64,000 nt of DNA from Limobrevibacterium gyesilva (GCF_025989185.1 NZ_JAPDNT010000005.1:167633-231632), one strand, 5' to 3'; positions 1 to 8,937 are shown, numbered from the stretch's first letter. Translations and numbers: made by a program. The notes: a model not told the origin generated them from the sequence alone.

Positions 1-2
1 AT

Positions 3-1283
3 GACACGACGCGCCGGCTGAGCCGCTATCTGCTGACGCAGCTCGGGTTGAATGCATTTTTCGGCCTGCTGATCGGGGTCGGGCTGCTGCTGATCGGGGT
101 TCCCAACCCGCTGCTATGGGGAACGCTGGCAGCGCTGTTCCGCTTCGTGCCGTATATCGGCTCGGTGCTGTCGGGCTTGCTGCCGACCGCGCTGGCGGCG
201 GCGATCGATCCGGGTTGGAGTATGGCGATCTACACTGCGGCGCTGTTCGTGGTGACCGAGACGGTGATGGGGCAGTTCGTCGACCCCCTCGCCTACGGGC
301 GCAGCACGGGTCTGTCACCGGTCTCGGTGGTGATCGCGGCGATCTTCTGGACCTGGATGTGGGGTCCCATCGGGCTGATCCTGTCGATGCCGTTGACCGT
401 GTGCCTGGTGGTCCTCGGCCGGCACGTGCAGCGGCTGGAGTTTCTGGATGTGCTGATGGGCGACCGCCCGGCACTGACCCCGGCCGAGAGTTTCTATCAG
501 CGCATCCTCGCCAACGATCCAGACGAAGCGCTGGAATATGCCGAGTTCCTGCTCAAGGACCGGTCGCTCTCGACCTATTACGACGAGGTGGCGATCAAGG
601 GGCTGCAACTTGCGGCGAACGATGCCGAACGCGGCGTGCTGAGCGTGGCCCTGCTCGCCCGCATCCAGGGGGCGATGAGCCGGCTGATCGAGGAACTCGA
701 TGGCTTCAGCGACGTGGCGCCCGCCTCCGCCAAACCGCGGAGCGAGGCCACCTCCGGCGTGGACATGCCTGCGCAGGAGGCGCCGCCGAGCCCGGCCGCG
801 TCCGAGCGGATTGAGCCGGAAGAGGGCAAGTTGGTCGGCGCGTGGTCCGGGCCGGCACCCGTGCTATGCATCGCCGGCAGCGGTGCGCTCGATGGCGCGG
901 TGACGGACATGCTGGTGCAGTTGCTTGCCAAGAACGGGCTCGGCGCGCGGGCCGTGCCGTTCGCGGCTGCGTCGCGCGAGGCGATCGGAAGCCTGGATGC
1001 GACGGGGGTGGCGATGGTCTGCATCTGCTATCTCGACATCAGCTTCAGCCCCTCGCAACTGCGCTACCTGGTGCGGCGTGTTCGCCAGATCGCGCCGCGG
1101 ACGCCGGTTCTGGTCGGACTATGGCCGCGGGAGGATGCGCAGGCGAGCGAGGAGCGGCTGCAGGCCGCGGTGGATGCCGATTATTACGTGTCGTCACTGC
1201 GCGAGGGGGTGAACGCCTGCCTGGCGCTGGCGCGCGCGGCGCGTCAGGTCAACCTGCCGGGGTGTGTCGTACGCGCCGCATGA
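3..1283 (+). CDS. AI-2E family transporter, 5' end outside window
   Basis: The reading frame is open from base 3, so the N-terminus lies outside the window. The first ~130 visible residues are hydrophobic and carry the AI-2E/PerM hallmark PNPLLWGTLAALFRFVPYIGS, followed by further membrane segments and the PLTVCLVVLGRHV end typical of the family. After a linker rich in Ala, Pro and Glu, the last ~130 residues form an alternating beta/alpha stretch (VLCIAGSG..., PVLVGLWPR) that looks like a soluble Rossmann-type domain. Similar tails occur in long proteobacterial AI-2E proteins. Substrate unknown; the family name does not prove AI-2 export. Inner membrane. Confidence 0.85.
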   Translation, partial: DTTRRLSRYLLTQLGLNAFFGLLIGVGLLLIGVPNPLLWGTLAALFRFVPYIGSVLSGLLPTALAAAIDPGWSMAIYTAALFVVTETVMGQFVDPLAYGRSTGLSPVSVVIAAIFWTWMWGPIGLILSMPLTVCLVVLGRHVQRLEFLDVLMGDRPALTPAESFYQRILANDPDEALEYAEFLLKDRSLSTYYDEVAIKGLQLAANDAERGVLSVALLARIQGAMSRLIEELDGFSDVAPASAKPRSEATSGVDMPAQEAPPSPAASERIEPEEGKLVGAWSGPAPVLCIAGSGALDGAVTDMLVQLLAKNGLGARAVPFAAASREAIGSLDATGVAMVCICYLDISFSPSQLRYLVRRVRQIAPRTPVLVGLWPREDAQASEERLQAAVDADYYVSSLREGVNACLALARAARQVNLPGCVVRAA

Positions 1284-1342
1284 TCTTTTCTCATCTCGAC
1301 TCCTGGCGTCGGTCACCGTCGGAAAATACCCAGCGTGGAGCG

Positions 1343-1367
1343 GGAACCATCAAGCGAGAGCCGCGTT
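1343..1367 (+). promoter_or_regulatory. EcfG-type promoter for PRC-barrel gene
   Basis: GGAAC at 1343-1347, a 16-nt spacer, then CGTT at 1364-1367. This is the exact consensus of the alphaproteobacterial general stress sigma factor EcfG, whose gene lies at 8123-8698. It sits 50 nt upstream of the PRC-barrel start codon. Confidence 0.75.
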
Positions 1368-1417
1368 CCCATCGCTGTCGCCCATCTGGGCATTTACCCG
1401 AAGGCAGGGAGATCGGC

Positions 1418-1834
1418 ATGTCCGGCACATCGACGGGGTTTTCCAAGCCGGCCGCGGGAGAGTGCGAAGACGGTGGGTTGGCGGTCAGCGAGACGGAGCG
1501 GCTGATCGCATCGGACAAGGTAGAGAGCACTGCGGTCTATGATCACAGTGGAAACCATCTTGGCTTCGTGCAGAACGTCATGATCGACAAGTATTCCGGC
1601 CAGGTGGCCTATGCGGTGATGAGCTTCGGCGGTTTCCTTGGGCTGGGTGCGCAGTACCACCCGCTGCCGTGGAAGAAGCTTACGTATGACCGTTCGATCG
1701 GCGGATACGTGGTGGATCTCACGCGCGAGAAGCTCGAGGGCGCGCCGCATTATGCCGCCGACGAGCAGCCCTGGACCGATCCGCGGTACGGGCGCTCGGT
1801 CCATGATTACTACGACGTGCCCTATTACCTGTGA
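1418..1834 (+). CDS. PRC-barrel domain protein
   Basis: A 138-residue soluble protein. After a low-complexity N-terminus, residues ~22-110 match a PRC-barrel domain: it begins ETERLIASDKVESTAVYD, has the beta-strand repeats around GFVQNVMIDKYSGQVAYAVM and the following hydrophobic strand, and ends with PLPWKKLTYD. PRC-barrel proteins of this length are common stress-associated genes in alphaproteobacteria. I chose ATG 1418 because GGGAG precedes it and the domain starts soon after. An exact EcfG promoter motif lies upstream, so induction in the general stress response is likely. Molecular role unknown. Confidence 0.85.
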   Translation: MSGTSTGFSKPAAGECEDGGLAVSETERLIASDKVESTAVYDHSGNHLGFVQNVMIDKYSGQVAYAVMSFGGFLGLGAQYHPLPWKKLTYDRSIGGYVVDLTREKLEGAPHYAADEQPWTDPRYGRSVHDYYDVPYYL

Positions 1835-1853
1835 CCGCTTCGCAACGTATTGC

Positions 1854-1878
1854 GGAACCATGCTGGTTGCAGGGTGTT
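1854..1878 (+). promoter_or_regulatory. Probable EcfG-type promoter
   Basis: GGAAC at 1854-1858, a 16-nt spacer, then TGTT at 1875-1878, one base off the CGTT consensus. It lies 36 nt before the start of the 25-residue membrane peptide gene. Confidence 0.5.
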
Positions 1879-1914
1879 GTTGCTCGATGTTTTACTTTCA
1901 CGATGGAGGCTTCC

Positions 1915-1992
1915 ATGGGTCGCGGTATCCTTCTTTGGCTGCTTGGCGTTCCGATTCCGATCATCATCCTGCTTGCCTTGCTTTGGCACTGA
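1915..1992 (+). CDS. Small single-span membrane peptide (25 aa)
   Basis: A very short gene: ATG at 1915 is preceded by GGAGG six bases upstream, and the frame ends with TGA at 1990-1992. The peptide starts MGRGILLWLLGVPIPIIILL and is almost entirely hydrophobic with a Pro-Ile-Pro kink, ending in LWH. Small membrane peptides of this type are widespread in alphaproteobacteria but usually missed by gene finders because of length. An EcfG-like promoter precedes it. Function unknown; a stress-related membrane peptide is the simplest reading. Confidence 0.7.
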   Translation: MGRGILLWLLGVPIPIIILLALLWH

Positions 1993-1996
1993 GACG

Positions 1997-2371
1997 ATGG
2001 CGGGTACAACTTCTTTATCGCGTGCGCGTGGCGACCTGCATGGAACCGCCGCGGATGGCGGTCCAGTGGGCGTGAGCCCCTCGCCGCTGCCCTGGACTGC
2101 CGTCATCGGCGGCGCAGTGGCGGCGGTCGCAATCACCCTGGTCCTGGTCACGCTGGGGTCTGGTCTGGGGCTGGCCTGGGTGTCGCCGGTGCGTGGCGAC
2201 AATCCGTCGGCGGCCGGCTTCACGATCACCGCGGCTGCCTGGCTCATCGTGGTGCAATGGGTGGCGGCGGGCCTCGGCGGGTTCATCACCGGACGGCTGC
2301 GCACGAAATGGGTCGGCACGCACACCCATGAGGTGTTCTTCCGCGATACCGCGCATGGGCTCCTGACCTAG
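1997..2371 (+). CDS. Two-span membrane protein, C-terminally truncated
   Basis: 124 residues with a polar N-terminus and two clear membrane segments (VIGGAVAAVAITLVLVTLGS and AAWLIVVQWVAAGLGGFITG). It resembles a family of stress-linked alphaproteobacterial membrane proteins that continue past HGLL with W-A-x-A-T-L and a further membrane segment. Here the codon expected to be Trp is TAG, and the frame after it still reads ATATLG before diverging, so the protein looks prematurely ended. The start follows the small peptide gene by 4 nt. See the neighbouring ferritin-like pseudogene: a deletion may have joined the two. Confidence 0.55.
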   Translation: MAGTTSLSRARGDLHGTAADGGPVGVSPSPLPWTAVIGGAVAAVAITLVLVTLGSGLGLAWVSPVRGDNPSAAGFTITAAAWLIVVQWVAAGLGGFITGRLRTKWVGTHTHEVFFRDTAHGLLT

Positions 2372-2394
2372 GCGACCGCGACGCTGGGGAGAGG

Positions 2395-2898
2395 GCGCGC
2401 CGCCATATCGAGGATGGCGGGGTTACCGAAGGCTACAGCGGCGACACCGAAACCGCATGCCGAATTCTCAACGAGGCGCTGGCGACCGAACTTGTCTGCG
2501 TTCTTCGTTACAAGCGCCACTACTTCATGGCGCAGGGCCTCCATTCCGAGCCGGTGAAGGAGGAGTTCCTGGAGCATGCGGGGGAAGAACAGGAGCACGC
2601 CGACCGGATCGCCGAGCGCATCGTGCAGCTGGGCGGCAAGCCCAATTTTTCCCCGGAGGGTCTGGTGTCGCGCAGCCACGCCGAATATGTCGAGGGCGAG
2701 ACACTGCTCGACATGATCCGGGAGGATCTCGTCGCGGAGCGCGTGGTGATCGACAGCTACCGGGAGATCGCCGCGTATTTCGCGCCGTTTGATACGACGA
2801 CGCAGCGGATGATCGAGGAGATCCAGGCGGTGGAGGAGGGACATGCCGACGACCTCGCTGAACTCCTGCAGCATTGTCCGCGCGATCCCACTGACTGA
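2395..2898 (+). pseudogene. Ferritin-like (bacterioferritin/Dps-type) gene lacking its start
   Basis: Translation in this frame gives ARRHIEDGGVTEGYSGDTE, then ILNEALATELVCVLRYKRHYFM and a full four-helix ferritin-like domain with EFLEHAGEEQEHADRIAERI and EEIQAVEEGHADDLAELL, which hold the iron-binding Glu and His residues. The homologous part begins about 44 codons before the first ATG (2527). No ATG, GTG or TTG exists in frame between the TGA at 2329-2331 and that ATG, so the first helix with its metal-ligand Glu (ALATELV) has no start codon. Translation from 2527 would give a 123-residue protein missing helix A. I read this as a 5'-truncated gene; an unusual start codon is the alternative. 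Confidence 0.6.
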
Positions 2899-2967
2899 GT
2901 GGAGAGGGAGGGTGGTGGCGATCGCGCTGACGATCCGGAATTCGCGATAAGCGAGAGGAGGCAGGGC

Positions 2968-5619
2968 GTGGCCAGCAGCAGGGCGGTGACCCGGGCCATG
3001 GCGGGGAAAGGCAGCCGGCTCGCCGCCTACGCAACGAAGCGCAACTTCACCAAGACCACGGAGCCGAGCGGCGCGGACGATGTTGCGCCGGCGCCGGCGC
3101 TGCGCTTCGTCATCCAGAAACATGACGCGACGCGGCCGCACTATGACCTGCGGCTGGAGCTGGATGGTGTGTTCAAGTCCTGGGCGGTGACGCGGGGGCC
3201 CTCGCTCGATCCGCACGACAAGCGCCTGGCGGTGGAGGTCGAGGATCATCCGCTGGAGTACGGCGATTTCGAGGGGGTCATACCGGAGGGCCAGTATGGC
3301 GGCGGGACAGTTCAGCTCTGGGATCGCGGGTTCTGGACGCCGGAGGAGATGACGGCCGAGGAAGGGCTACGGTCCGGCGAATTGAAATTCACACTGCAGG
3401 GCGAGCGACTGCACGGAAGCTGGGTGCTGGTGCGGATGAAGCACGACCGCAATGCCCGCGGAAAGGCGGTCCGGCGGACCAACTGGCTGCTGATCAAGCA
3501 TCGCGATGCGGCGGCGCGAGAGGCCGACGGGGGCGCCATCCTCGCCGAGGGCCGTTCCGTGGCGTCGGGGCGGACGATGGCGGCCATCGGAGCGCGCAAG
3601 GGGCCGGCGCCGACGCCCTTCATGACGGCCGGTTCCGCCGACGCGAAAGCGGGGGTGGTGAGGCATTCGCGGCATGGCCGTGCGGCCAAGCGTCGGAAGG
3701 CGCCAGAGGCGTCGCTTCCCGACTTCATAGAACCGCAGCTCTGCCGGCTGGTGCAGCGAGCGCCTTCGGGCGCGGCTTGGGTGCACGAGATCAAGTTTGA
3801 TGGCTATCGGGTTCAGTTGCGCGTCGAGGGCGGACGGGCGGTGCTGCGGACCCGCAAAGGGCTGGACTGGACCGACAAATTCTCCGCCATCGCCGATGCG
3901 GCCCGCGCCTTGCCGACCGCCATCCTGGATGGGGAGATCGTGGCGCTCGACAGCAATGGCGCACCCGATTTCGCCGCGTTGCAGGCGGCGTTGGCCGATG
4001 ACGAGACCGACGATCTGGTCTTCTTCGCCTTCGATCTTCTGTTCGCTGCTGGCGAAGATCTTCGGCCGCGCACGCTGTCAGACCGGAAGGCCGCGTTGCA
4101 GCGAATGCTGACCTCCCTGCCCGACGGTGGCGGGGCGCTGCTACGCTACGTCGATCATTTCGCGACGGGCGGGGAAGCAGTGTTGCGCTCGGCCTGCCGG
4201 CTGTCGCTGGAGGGCATCGTTTCCAAGCGGCTGGACGCGCCATACCGGTCGGGGCGCGGCGATGCCTGGACCAAGGCGAAGTGCCGCGCCGGACATGAGG
4301 TGGTGATCGGCGGCTGGGCCAGCGAAGCGGGCGAGCTGCGCTCGTTGCTGGTGGGTGTCCATCGCGGCAAACAGTTCGTGTACGTGGGACGGGTGGGCAC
4401 CGGATTCACCCAGTTGGCCGCCGAGCGCGTACTGCCGCGGCTGCGGACGGTTGCCAGTGCAACCAGCCCATTCACCGGCAAGAGCGCGCCGCGGCGGGAG
4501 ACGAATGTGACCTGGGCACGCCCGGAGTTGGTGGCGGAGATCGAGTTCACCGGCTGGACTGGGGCAGGGATGGTACGCCAGGCCGCGTTCAAGGGGTTGC
4601 GGGAGGACAAGCCGGCCGCGGACGTGGAGGCCGAGGCGCCGGCTCGGGAGACGACGCTGGCATGGCCGGCGACGCCTGCCAGGTCAAAGCCCGCGGCGCG
4701 GACGCCGGTTGCGGACAACGTGGTCATGGGGGTGCCGATCAGCCACCCCGGGAAAATGATGTGGCCCGATGGCGGGGGCGGTGCGCTGGTCAGCAAGCTC
4801 GATCTCGCGCGCTACTACGAGGCGGTGGGGCAGTGGATGATCCGCCACCTGAGGGGGCGACCGTGCTCGATCCGCCGCGCGCCGGATGGCTATGGGGGCG
4901 ACCAGTTCTTCCAGCGCCATGCCATGCCAGGCACGTCTAACCTGCTGGAGCTCGTGACGGTGCCGGGCGACCGCAAACCCTATCTGCAGATCGACCGGCT
5001 GGAAGGGCTGGCGGCGATGGCGCAGGTGGCTGCGCTGGAGTTGCACCCGTGGAACTGCGCGCCCGGCCGCCCGAATGTCCCGGGGCGGCTGGTGTTCGAT
5101 CTCGATCCTGGCCCCGACGTCGATTTCGCGATGGTCGTCGAGGCGGCGCGGGAGATGCGCGACCGGCTGGACGCAGTCGGGCTGGTGAGCTTCTGCAAGA
5201 CGACGGGAGGCAAAGGGTTGCATGTGGTGACGCCGCTGGCGGCGCCCAGGCAGCGGGGCCCTGATTGGCCGCAGGCGAAGGGGTTCGCCCGGCTGATCTG
5301 CACGCAAATGGCAAACGAGCGGCCGGATCGGTTCGTCACGAAGATGGCCAAGGCGCAGCGGGCAGGGCGGATCTTTCTCGATTATCTGCGTAACGACCGG
5401 ATGTCCACCGCGGTGGCGCCACTTTCGCCACGGGCGCGGCCGGGCGCCACGGTGTCCATGCCGCTGCGGTGGACGCAGGTACGCGCGCGACTCGATCCGG
5501 GCCGGTTCACCGTGCGCACGGCGCCCGCGCTGATCGCCAGGAGCACGGCATGGCGGGACTACGAGGACGCCTCCCGGCCGCTGGCACCGGCGATCGCGCG
5601 GCTGAGCAAGGCAGGCTGA
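2968..5619 (+). CDS. ligD: Multifunctional NHEJ DNA ligase LigD
   Basis: Repairs double-strand breaks with Ku. Three domains are visible in the order phosphoesterase, ligase, polymerase. The PE domain carries [19 protein letters not shown] and EGQYGGGTV. The ATP-dependent ligase has the nucleotidyl-lysine motif HEIKFDGYR. The LigD-type primase-polymerase domain has [24 protein letters not shown], the metal-binding Asp pair in [11 protein letters not shown], and [11 protein letters not shown] chose GTG 2968 because AGGAGG lies six bases upstream; GTG 2899 and ATG 2998 are alternatives. At ~883 residues it has usual full length. It is convergent with ku at 5734-6621. No EcfG motif was seen before it, unlike ku. 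Confidence 0.95.
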   Translation: MASSRAVTRAMAGKGSRLAAYATKRNFTKTTEPSGADDVAPAPALRFVIQKHDATRPHYDLRLELDGVFKSWAVTRGPSLDPHDKRLAVEVEDHPLEYGDFEGVIPEGQYGGGTVQLWDRGFWTPEEMTAEEGLRSGELKFTLQGERLHGSWVLVRMKHDRNARGKAVRRTNWLLIKHRDAAAREADGGAILAEGRSVASGRTMAAIGARKGPAPTPFMTAGSADAKAGVVRHSRHGRAAKRRKAPEASLPDFIEPQLCRLVQRAPSGAAWVHEIKFDGYRVQLRVEGGRAVLRTRKGLDWTDKFSAIADAARALPTAILDGEIVALDSNGAPDFAALQAALADDETDDLVFFAFDLLFAAGEDLRPRTLSDRKAALQRMLTSLPDGGGALLRYVDHFATGGEAVLRSACRLSLEGIVSKRLDAPYRSGRGDAWTKAKCRAGHEVVIGGWASEAGELRSLLVGVHRGKQFVYVGRVGTGFTQLAAERVLPRLRTVASATSPFTGKSAPRRETNVTWARPELVAEIEFTGWTGAGMVRQAAFKGLREDKPAADVEAEAPARETTLAWPATPARSKPAARTPVADNVVMGVPISHPGKMMWPDGGGGALVSKLDLARYYEAVGQWMIRHLRGRPCSIRRAPDGYGGDQFFQRHAMPGTSNLLELVTVPGDRKPYLQIDRLEGLAAMAQVAALELHPWNCAPGRPNVPGRLVFDLDPGPDVDFAMVVEAAREMRDRLDAVGLVSFCKTTGGKGLHVVTPLAAPRQRGPDWPQAKGFARLICTQMANERPDRFVTKMAKAQRAGRIFLDYLRNDRMSTAVAPLSPRARPGATVSMPLRWTQVRARLDPGRFTVRTAPALIARSTAWRDYEDASRPLAPAIARLSKAG

Positions 5620-5733
5620 GCGTGGGGGGAGGCGTTCGAGGGCTGGACATTTGGCCGGTGGATCGCCGGACGGTTCCCGACGGCCGAACGACGGGCCGAA
5701 GGGGACTGCGCAGATCCGTCTCGGCGGGTGGCC

Positions 5734-6621
5734 TCAGCCGTGACGCCGCACCGACGGGCGGGGTTTGCCCTTCGATGCCGGCGCTTTCCGCCGCTTCGGC
5801 CGGAGGGCTGGTCCCTTTTGGGAGGATTCCTCGCCGGTGAATCGGCCGAGGCTGCGTTTCAGCGTCGTCATCAGATCGATGACGTTGCTGCCGCCATCTT
5901 CATCCTCTTCGATGGCCTCGATCCCTTCGCCCTTCAGCCTGGCGTCGATCAAGCCTCTGAGGCGCGTTTCGTAGCGGTCCTCGAAATCGGCGGGGTCGTA
6001 TTTGCCGGCCTGGCGGTCGATGAGCTGGGTGGCGAGCTTGATCATCTCGGGATCGGTCCCGACGCCAGCCATGTCCTCGAACAGGGCTTTCGGGCTGTTG
6101 AGGTCGCGCTGCTCGTGCAGGGTGTGGGCGACCAGGCCGTCGCCTAACGGCAAGATGGCGACCGGCCGTTCGCGGCGGGCGATAACGACACGTGAGAGCG
6201 CGGCCATGCCCGTATCGCGAATCGCCTCCCAGAGCACCTTGTAGACGTCCTGGCCCGACTTGTCGTCGGCGGCGAGGTAGTAGCTGGCGTCGAAATAGAT
6301 CGGATCGATCGCGCCAGCTTTGACAAACTTGCCGATCTTCATGGTGGACGAGCTGTCCACCCGCGCGGTCTCGAAATCTTCCTCCGTGAGGATGATATAG
6401 GAGTCTTTCTTGTACTCGTAGCCCTTCACGAGGTCGCCGCGCGCGAGCTCCTCACCGGTCTCCACGTCCTGGCTTATCATGCGAATGCGGTTGCCGGTTT
6501 TCGGATTGATCAGGTTGAAATGCAGGGAACCGCTGTCGTGCTGGGCGCTGTAGAGCGCCACCGGGCAGGACACGAGCGCGAGCCGGAGATGGCCGCGCCA
6601 GATCGGACGTTGGTCCGCCAT
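5734..6621 (-). CDS. ku: Ku-type DNA end-binding protein
   Basis: Ring-forming homodimer that binds double-strand DNA ends and recruits LigD. It begins MADQRPIWRGHLRLALVSCP and shows the Ku core: SLHFNLINP, GYEYKKDSYIILTEEDFE, DPIYFDASYYL, VVIARRERPVAILP, and YDPADFEDRYETRLRGLI near the end. The basic Lys/Arg/Pro-rich C-terminal tail is typical of bacterial Ku and helps DNA and LigD contacts. The start at 6621 has GGAG six bases upstream; an ATG at 6654 is in frame but lies inside the promoter. An exact EcfG promoter (6653-6677) precedes it, so end-joining capacity should rise in the general stress response. Confidence 0.95.
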   Translation of the reverse strand: MADQRPIWRGHLRLALVSCPVALYSAQHDSGSLHFNLINPKTGNRIRMISQDVETGEELARGDLVKGYEYKKDSYIILTEEDFETARVDSSSTMKIGKFVKAGAIDPIYFDASYYLAADDKSGQDVYKVLWEAIRDTGMAALSRVVIARRERPVAILPLGDGLVAHTLHEQRDLNSPKALFEDMAGVGTDPEMIKLATQLIDRQAGKYDPADFEDRYETRLRGLIDARLKGEGIEAIEEDEDGGSNVIDLMTTLKRSLGRFTGEESSQKGPALRPKRRKAPASKGKPRPSVRRHG

Positions 6622-6652
6622 GACAGTCTCCGCAGAATACCGAGAAACCTGC

Positions 6653-6677
6653 AACGCCTTGGAAGGAGCTTTGTTCC
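6653..6677 (-). promoter_or_regulatory. EcfG-type promoter for ku
   Basis: Read on the minus strand: GGAAC (6677-6673), a 16-nt spacer, CGTT (6656-6653). The match to the EcfG consensus is exact, with the -10 element about 30 nt before the ku ATG at 6621. Confidence 0.75.
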
Positions 6678-6700
6678 CAGCAGGCGTGGCGATCAGGACT

Positions 6701-6726
6701 GCAACTTTTGCCGGGACTAAAACGTT
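6701..6726 (+). promoter_or_regulatory. Weak EcfG-like promoter
   Basis: GCAAC at 6701-6705, a 17-nt spacer, CGTT at 6723-6726. One base differs from the GGAAC consensus. It lies 39 nt before the DUF883-like gene. Confidence 0.35.
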
Positions 6727-6765
6727 GACCTATCGGCAACACGAAGTGGCAGCATGGAGGCGGCG

Positions 6766-7005
6766 ATGAGCGACGAGGCCAGGAGCACGATGGAATCCAT
6801 TCAGAGCGCTACGCAGGCAGTGGCAGACGGTGTGAGCGAGGCCGCGGGCCGGGCAACGACGGCAGCGCGACAAGCGAGTGACGGGGTGAGTGAGTTCCGG
6901 GCGGTGATCCGCAGGCAGCCAATCACCATGGCGTTCCTGATGCTGGGGATGGGTTATGTTCTGGGCCGGATTTCGGGCGGCGACGGCGGCCGGGACCGGC
7001 GATAG
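6766..7005 (+). CDS. DUF883/ElaB-like membrane-anchored protein
   Basis: 79 residues: an Ala/Thr/Gln-rich amphipathic helical region (SIQSATQAVADGVSEAAG...) followed by RAVIRRQPITMAFLMLGMGY and a C-terminal membrane anchor ending in charged residues. This matches the layout of ElaB/YqjD/DUF883 proteins, tail-anchored inner-membrane proteins made under stress or in stationary phase. I chose ATG 6766 because GGAGG sits five bases before it; an upstream ATG at 6754 overlaps that Shine-Dalgarno sequence. Exact function not known. Confidence 0.65.
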   Translation: MSDEARSTMESIQSATQAVADGVSEAAGRATTAARQASDGVSEFRAVIRRQPITMAFLMLGMGYVLGRISGGDGGRDRR

Positions 7006-7136
7006 GAGATGCCGAAGTTTGACGCCGGATGTTGTCCGTGGTGGCTCGGGCTCATGGTGAGACTGTTGACCGGCGAAACGCCATGGATCGCCATAGGCGG
7101 CGACGGTCCCGCCGAATGAAAGGCAGCAGGATCGGA

Positions 7137-7283
7137 TCAGCAGGGCGGCGCGGTGCCATTCGCGCAGACGACCGTGCTGCCTGGGGGGGCGATCACGGTC
7201 TGATGTGGCGGAGAGCTGCTGCTGAAGCTCAGGCAGCCCCCCAGGGCGAGGGGAACCAGAAGGACGAGGTGTGACAGGCGCAT
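7137..7283 (-). CDS. Small lipoprotein (48 aa)
   Basis: Starts MRLSHLVLLVPLALGGC: a short basic n-region, a hydrophobic core and the lipobox L-A-L-G-G-C, so Cys17 should be lipidated. The mature part is only ~32 residues, Ser/Pro-rich, with two more Cys near the end. GGAG lies about eight bases before the ATG. A weak EcfG-like element (GGAAC, 17 nt, CATT) lies upstream on this strand, with GGAAC at 7344-7340. Function unknown. Confidence 0.6.
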   Translation of the reverse strand: MRLSHLVLLVPLALGGCLSFSSSSPPHQTVIAPPGSTVVCANGTAPPC

Positions 7284-7396
7284 GCAACATCTCCGACCGT
7301 CATGAACACTACCCGGAAAATGCGCGCGTATATGGTTCGGTTCCGTGGCAATACGTGGCGGCATCGGGCAGTCACCACATCGTGTGGCCCGGCGGC

Positions 7397-8011
7397 CTAC
7401 GGCGATGACGCGGCGGCGTCGTTGGTAAGTCCAGGATCGCGCCGGAAGCGGAGACGCAGATCCGAGGGGGACGTAGATGAGAGCATCTCGGCCTGGAGCT
7501 GCTCGATATAGGCGCGCATCAGGCGGCTACGCAGGAAATCGAGCGGCAATTGCTCCGACCAGCTTCCTTTCAACGACACAGTCAACAGACCGTCTTCGAT
7601 ATCTCCATTCACGCGCACCGTGCCGCGATTTGCCTTCGCATGGTCAAGATAGGGCGGCGCGACGACGGCGAGATACAGACCCAGGGCAATCGCCTGGTCG
7701 AGCCCAATGGATGCGTCGATCCGGCCGACATCGATCTCGACGCGCTCGAAAGCAAGGCCGGCGATCTGCTGCAATCCGGAAATCACGTCTGTGATGAGAT
7801 CGGCGACGGAGACCTCGACCATCTCGCCGGTGGCATAGACCAGTCGGTAGGCGACGGCCATCGACTGGACATGCTCCTCGATGAAGCGAAGGTCTTCACG
7901 CTGCTCCACGGGCAGCATACGCTTCTTCAGATTCATCAAGCTAACGATGACCTGGAAGTTGTTTTTGACGCGATGGTTCAACTCCCGGAGGAGGCTTTCG
8001 GTCTTCGGCAT
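7397..8011 (-). CDS. HisKA_2-type histidine kinase-like protein with degenerate ATPase domain
   Basis: 204 residues. The N-terminus carries a clear HisKA_2 dimerisation/phosphoacceptor box, LLRELNHRVKNNFQVIVSLM, with the phosphorylatable His in NHRVKNN. The rest corresponds in length to an HATPase domain, but the N-box is replaced by ALGLYLAVVAPPYLDHAKAN and the DNGxG motif by SLKGSWSEQ, so ATP binding is doubtful. Gene order (next to ecfG-nepR-phyR) suggests a role in the general stress phosphorelay, perhaps as a phosphotransfer protein or inhibitor. I chose ATG 8011 because AGGAG lies four bases upstream. No sensor or membrane segment is present. Confidence 0.75.
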   Translation of the reverse strand: MPKTESLLRELNHRVKNNFQVIVSLMNLKKRMLPVEQREDLRFIEEHVQSMAVAYRLVYATGEMVEVSVADLITDVISGLQQIAGLAFERVEIDVGRIDASIGLDQAIALGLYLAVVAPPYLDHAKANRGTVRVNGDIEDGLLTVSLKGSWSEQLPLDFLRSRLMRAYIEQLQAEMLSSTSPSDLRLRFRRDPGLTNDAAASSP

Positions 8012-8122
8012 CTCGCTCCTACTTGTCCGGCAAACACCGCACCGTGCAGGCTGAGACCTGATAAATGGTTCGACTATCTGAGCCGGTATCCGCGCCGCCA
8101 TATCCGCGGCGGGTAGCGCGGA

Positions 8123-8698
8123 TCAGCTTTCCATGCCCGGCGGACTCGATGCCGTCCATGCAGTATCGACAACGGCATCCCCCGCCTCATCGTCGCCGAA
8201 TTGCGGGCTCTCCGGCATTGTCAACAGTTCCGCGAGCTTCGCACGGGCCCGGTTTGCGCGGCTTTTCATCGTCCCGACAGCGCAACCACACAATTTTGCC
8301 GCCTCCTCGTAGGACAAGCCGGACGCGCCGACAAGTATGAGCGCTTCGCGATGGTCGGGGGCCAATTTGTCGAGAGCCTCACGAACATCCAGAAGCTGCA
8401 TATGCCCTTCCTGAAGCGGCCTGGTCGACAGGCGGGCGGCGTATTGGCCGTCGGTGTCCGCCACTTCGTGCCGCCGCTTGCGGAAGTCGGTATAGAACTC
8501 GTTGCGCAGGATTGTGTAGAGCCACGCGACCATGTTGGAGCCAGGTTCGAACGAGGCGAGGTTCGCCCAGGCCTTCATCAGGGTTTCCTGGACCAGATCG
8601 TCGGCCCGGGCACTGCGGCCGCACAGCGAAATGGCGAAGGCGCGGATCTTTGGCAGCGCGGCCAGAAGGTCGGCGCGGACATCGGGCGCGTCTGTCAT
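8123..8698 (-). CDS. ecfG: EcfG-type general stress sigma factor
   Basis: 191-residue ECF sigma factor. Region 2 is visible as CGRSARADDLVQETLMKAW and MVAWLYTILRNEFYTDFRKR. Region 4 reads LDKLAPDHREALILVGASGL, then SYEEAAKLCGCAVGTMKSR with its helix-turn-helix. These motifs are those of EcfG (sigma-15 group) of alphaproteobacteria. Its ATG overlaps the nepR stop codon (ATGA), so the two are cotranslated from an operon whose promoter (9068-9092) matches EcfG's own consensus. NepR sequesters this factor until phosphorylated PhyR takes NepR away. Other exact EcfG sites in the window precede phyR, ku and the PRC-barrel gene. Confidence 0.92.
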   Translation of the reverse strand: MTDAPDVRADLLAALPKIRAFAISLCGRSARADDLVQETLMKAWANLASFEPGSNMVAWLYTILRNEFYTDFRKRRHEVADTDGQYAARLSTRPLQEGHMQLLDVREALDKLAPDHREALILVGASGLSYEEAAKLCGCAVGTMKSRANRARAKLAELLTMPESPQFGDDEAGDAVVDTAWTASSPPGMES

Positions 8699-8937
8699 GG
8701 CTTCTTGCCCGATTTGCAATCCAGTTCCCGCAGGAGACTCAGAAAACGCTCCGGTACCGGCTCGCGGAGCACCTCGTCGTAGACAGCACGCAACTGGCGC
8801 CCAATGTACGCCTGTAGATCCGCTGCCAGTGCCGTGGTCGGTATAGCGGCAGGGCTTTCGGCAGTCCGGCCGGCCCTTGGGGGAGGGTTGATCATGTCTT
8901 GCCTGTGGCGTGGTTTTGATCGGTCGCGCTGACCCAT
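8695..8937 (-). CDS. nepR: Anti-sigma factor NepR
   Basis: A small protein (80 residues from this start) with the conserved NepR core IGRQLRAVYDEVLREPVPER and FLSLLRELD near the C-terminus. The core binds either EcfG or phosphorylated PhyR. The variable, disordered N-terminus is rich in Pro, Arg and Ala. GGAG six bases upstream favours ATG 8937; an internal ATG at 8895 would give a 66-residue form closer to some homologues. The gene overlaps ecfG by four bases and diverges from phyR. Confidence 0.88.
   Translation of the reverse strand: MGQRDRSKPRHRQDMINPPPRAGRTAESPAAIPTTALAADLQAYIGRQLRAVYDEVLREPVPERFLSLLRELDCKSGKKP

Noticed and set aside
2899..2967. GTG at 2899 as ligD start
   Set aside because: The sequence between 2899 and 2968 has no LigD similarity and the AGGAGG lies just before GTG 2968.
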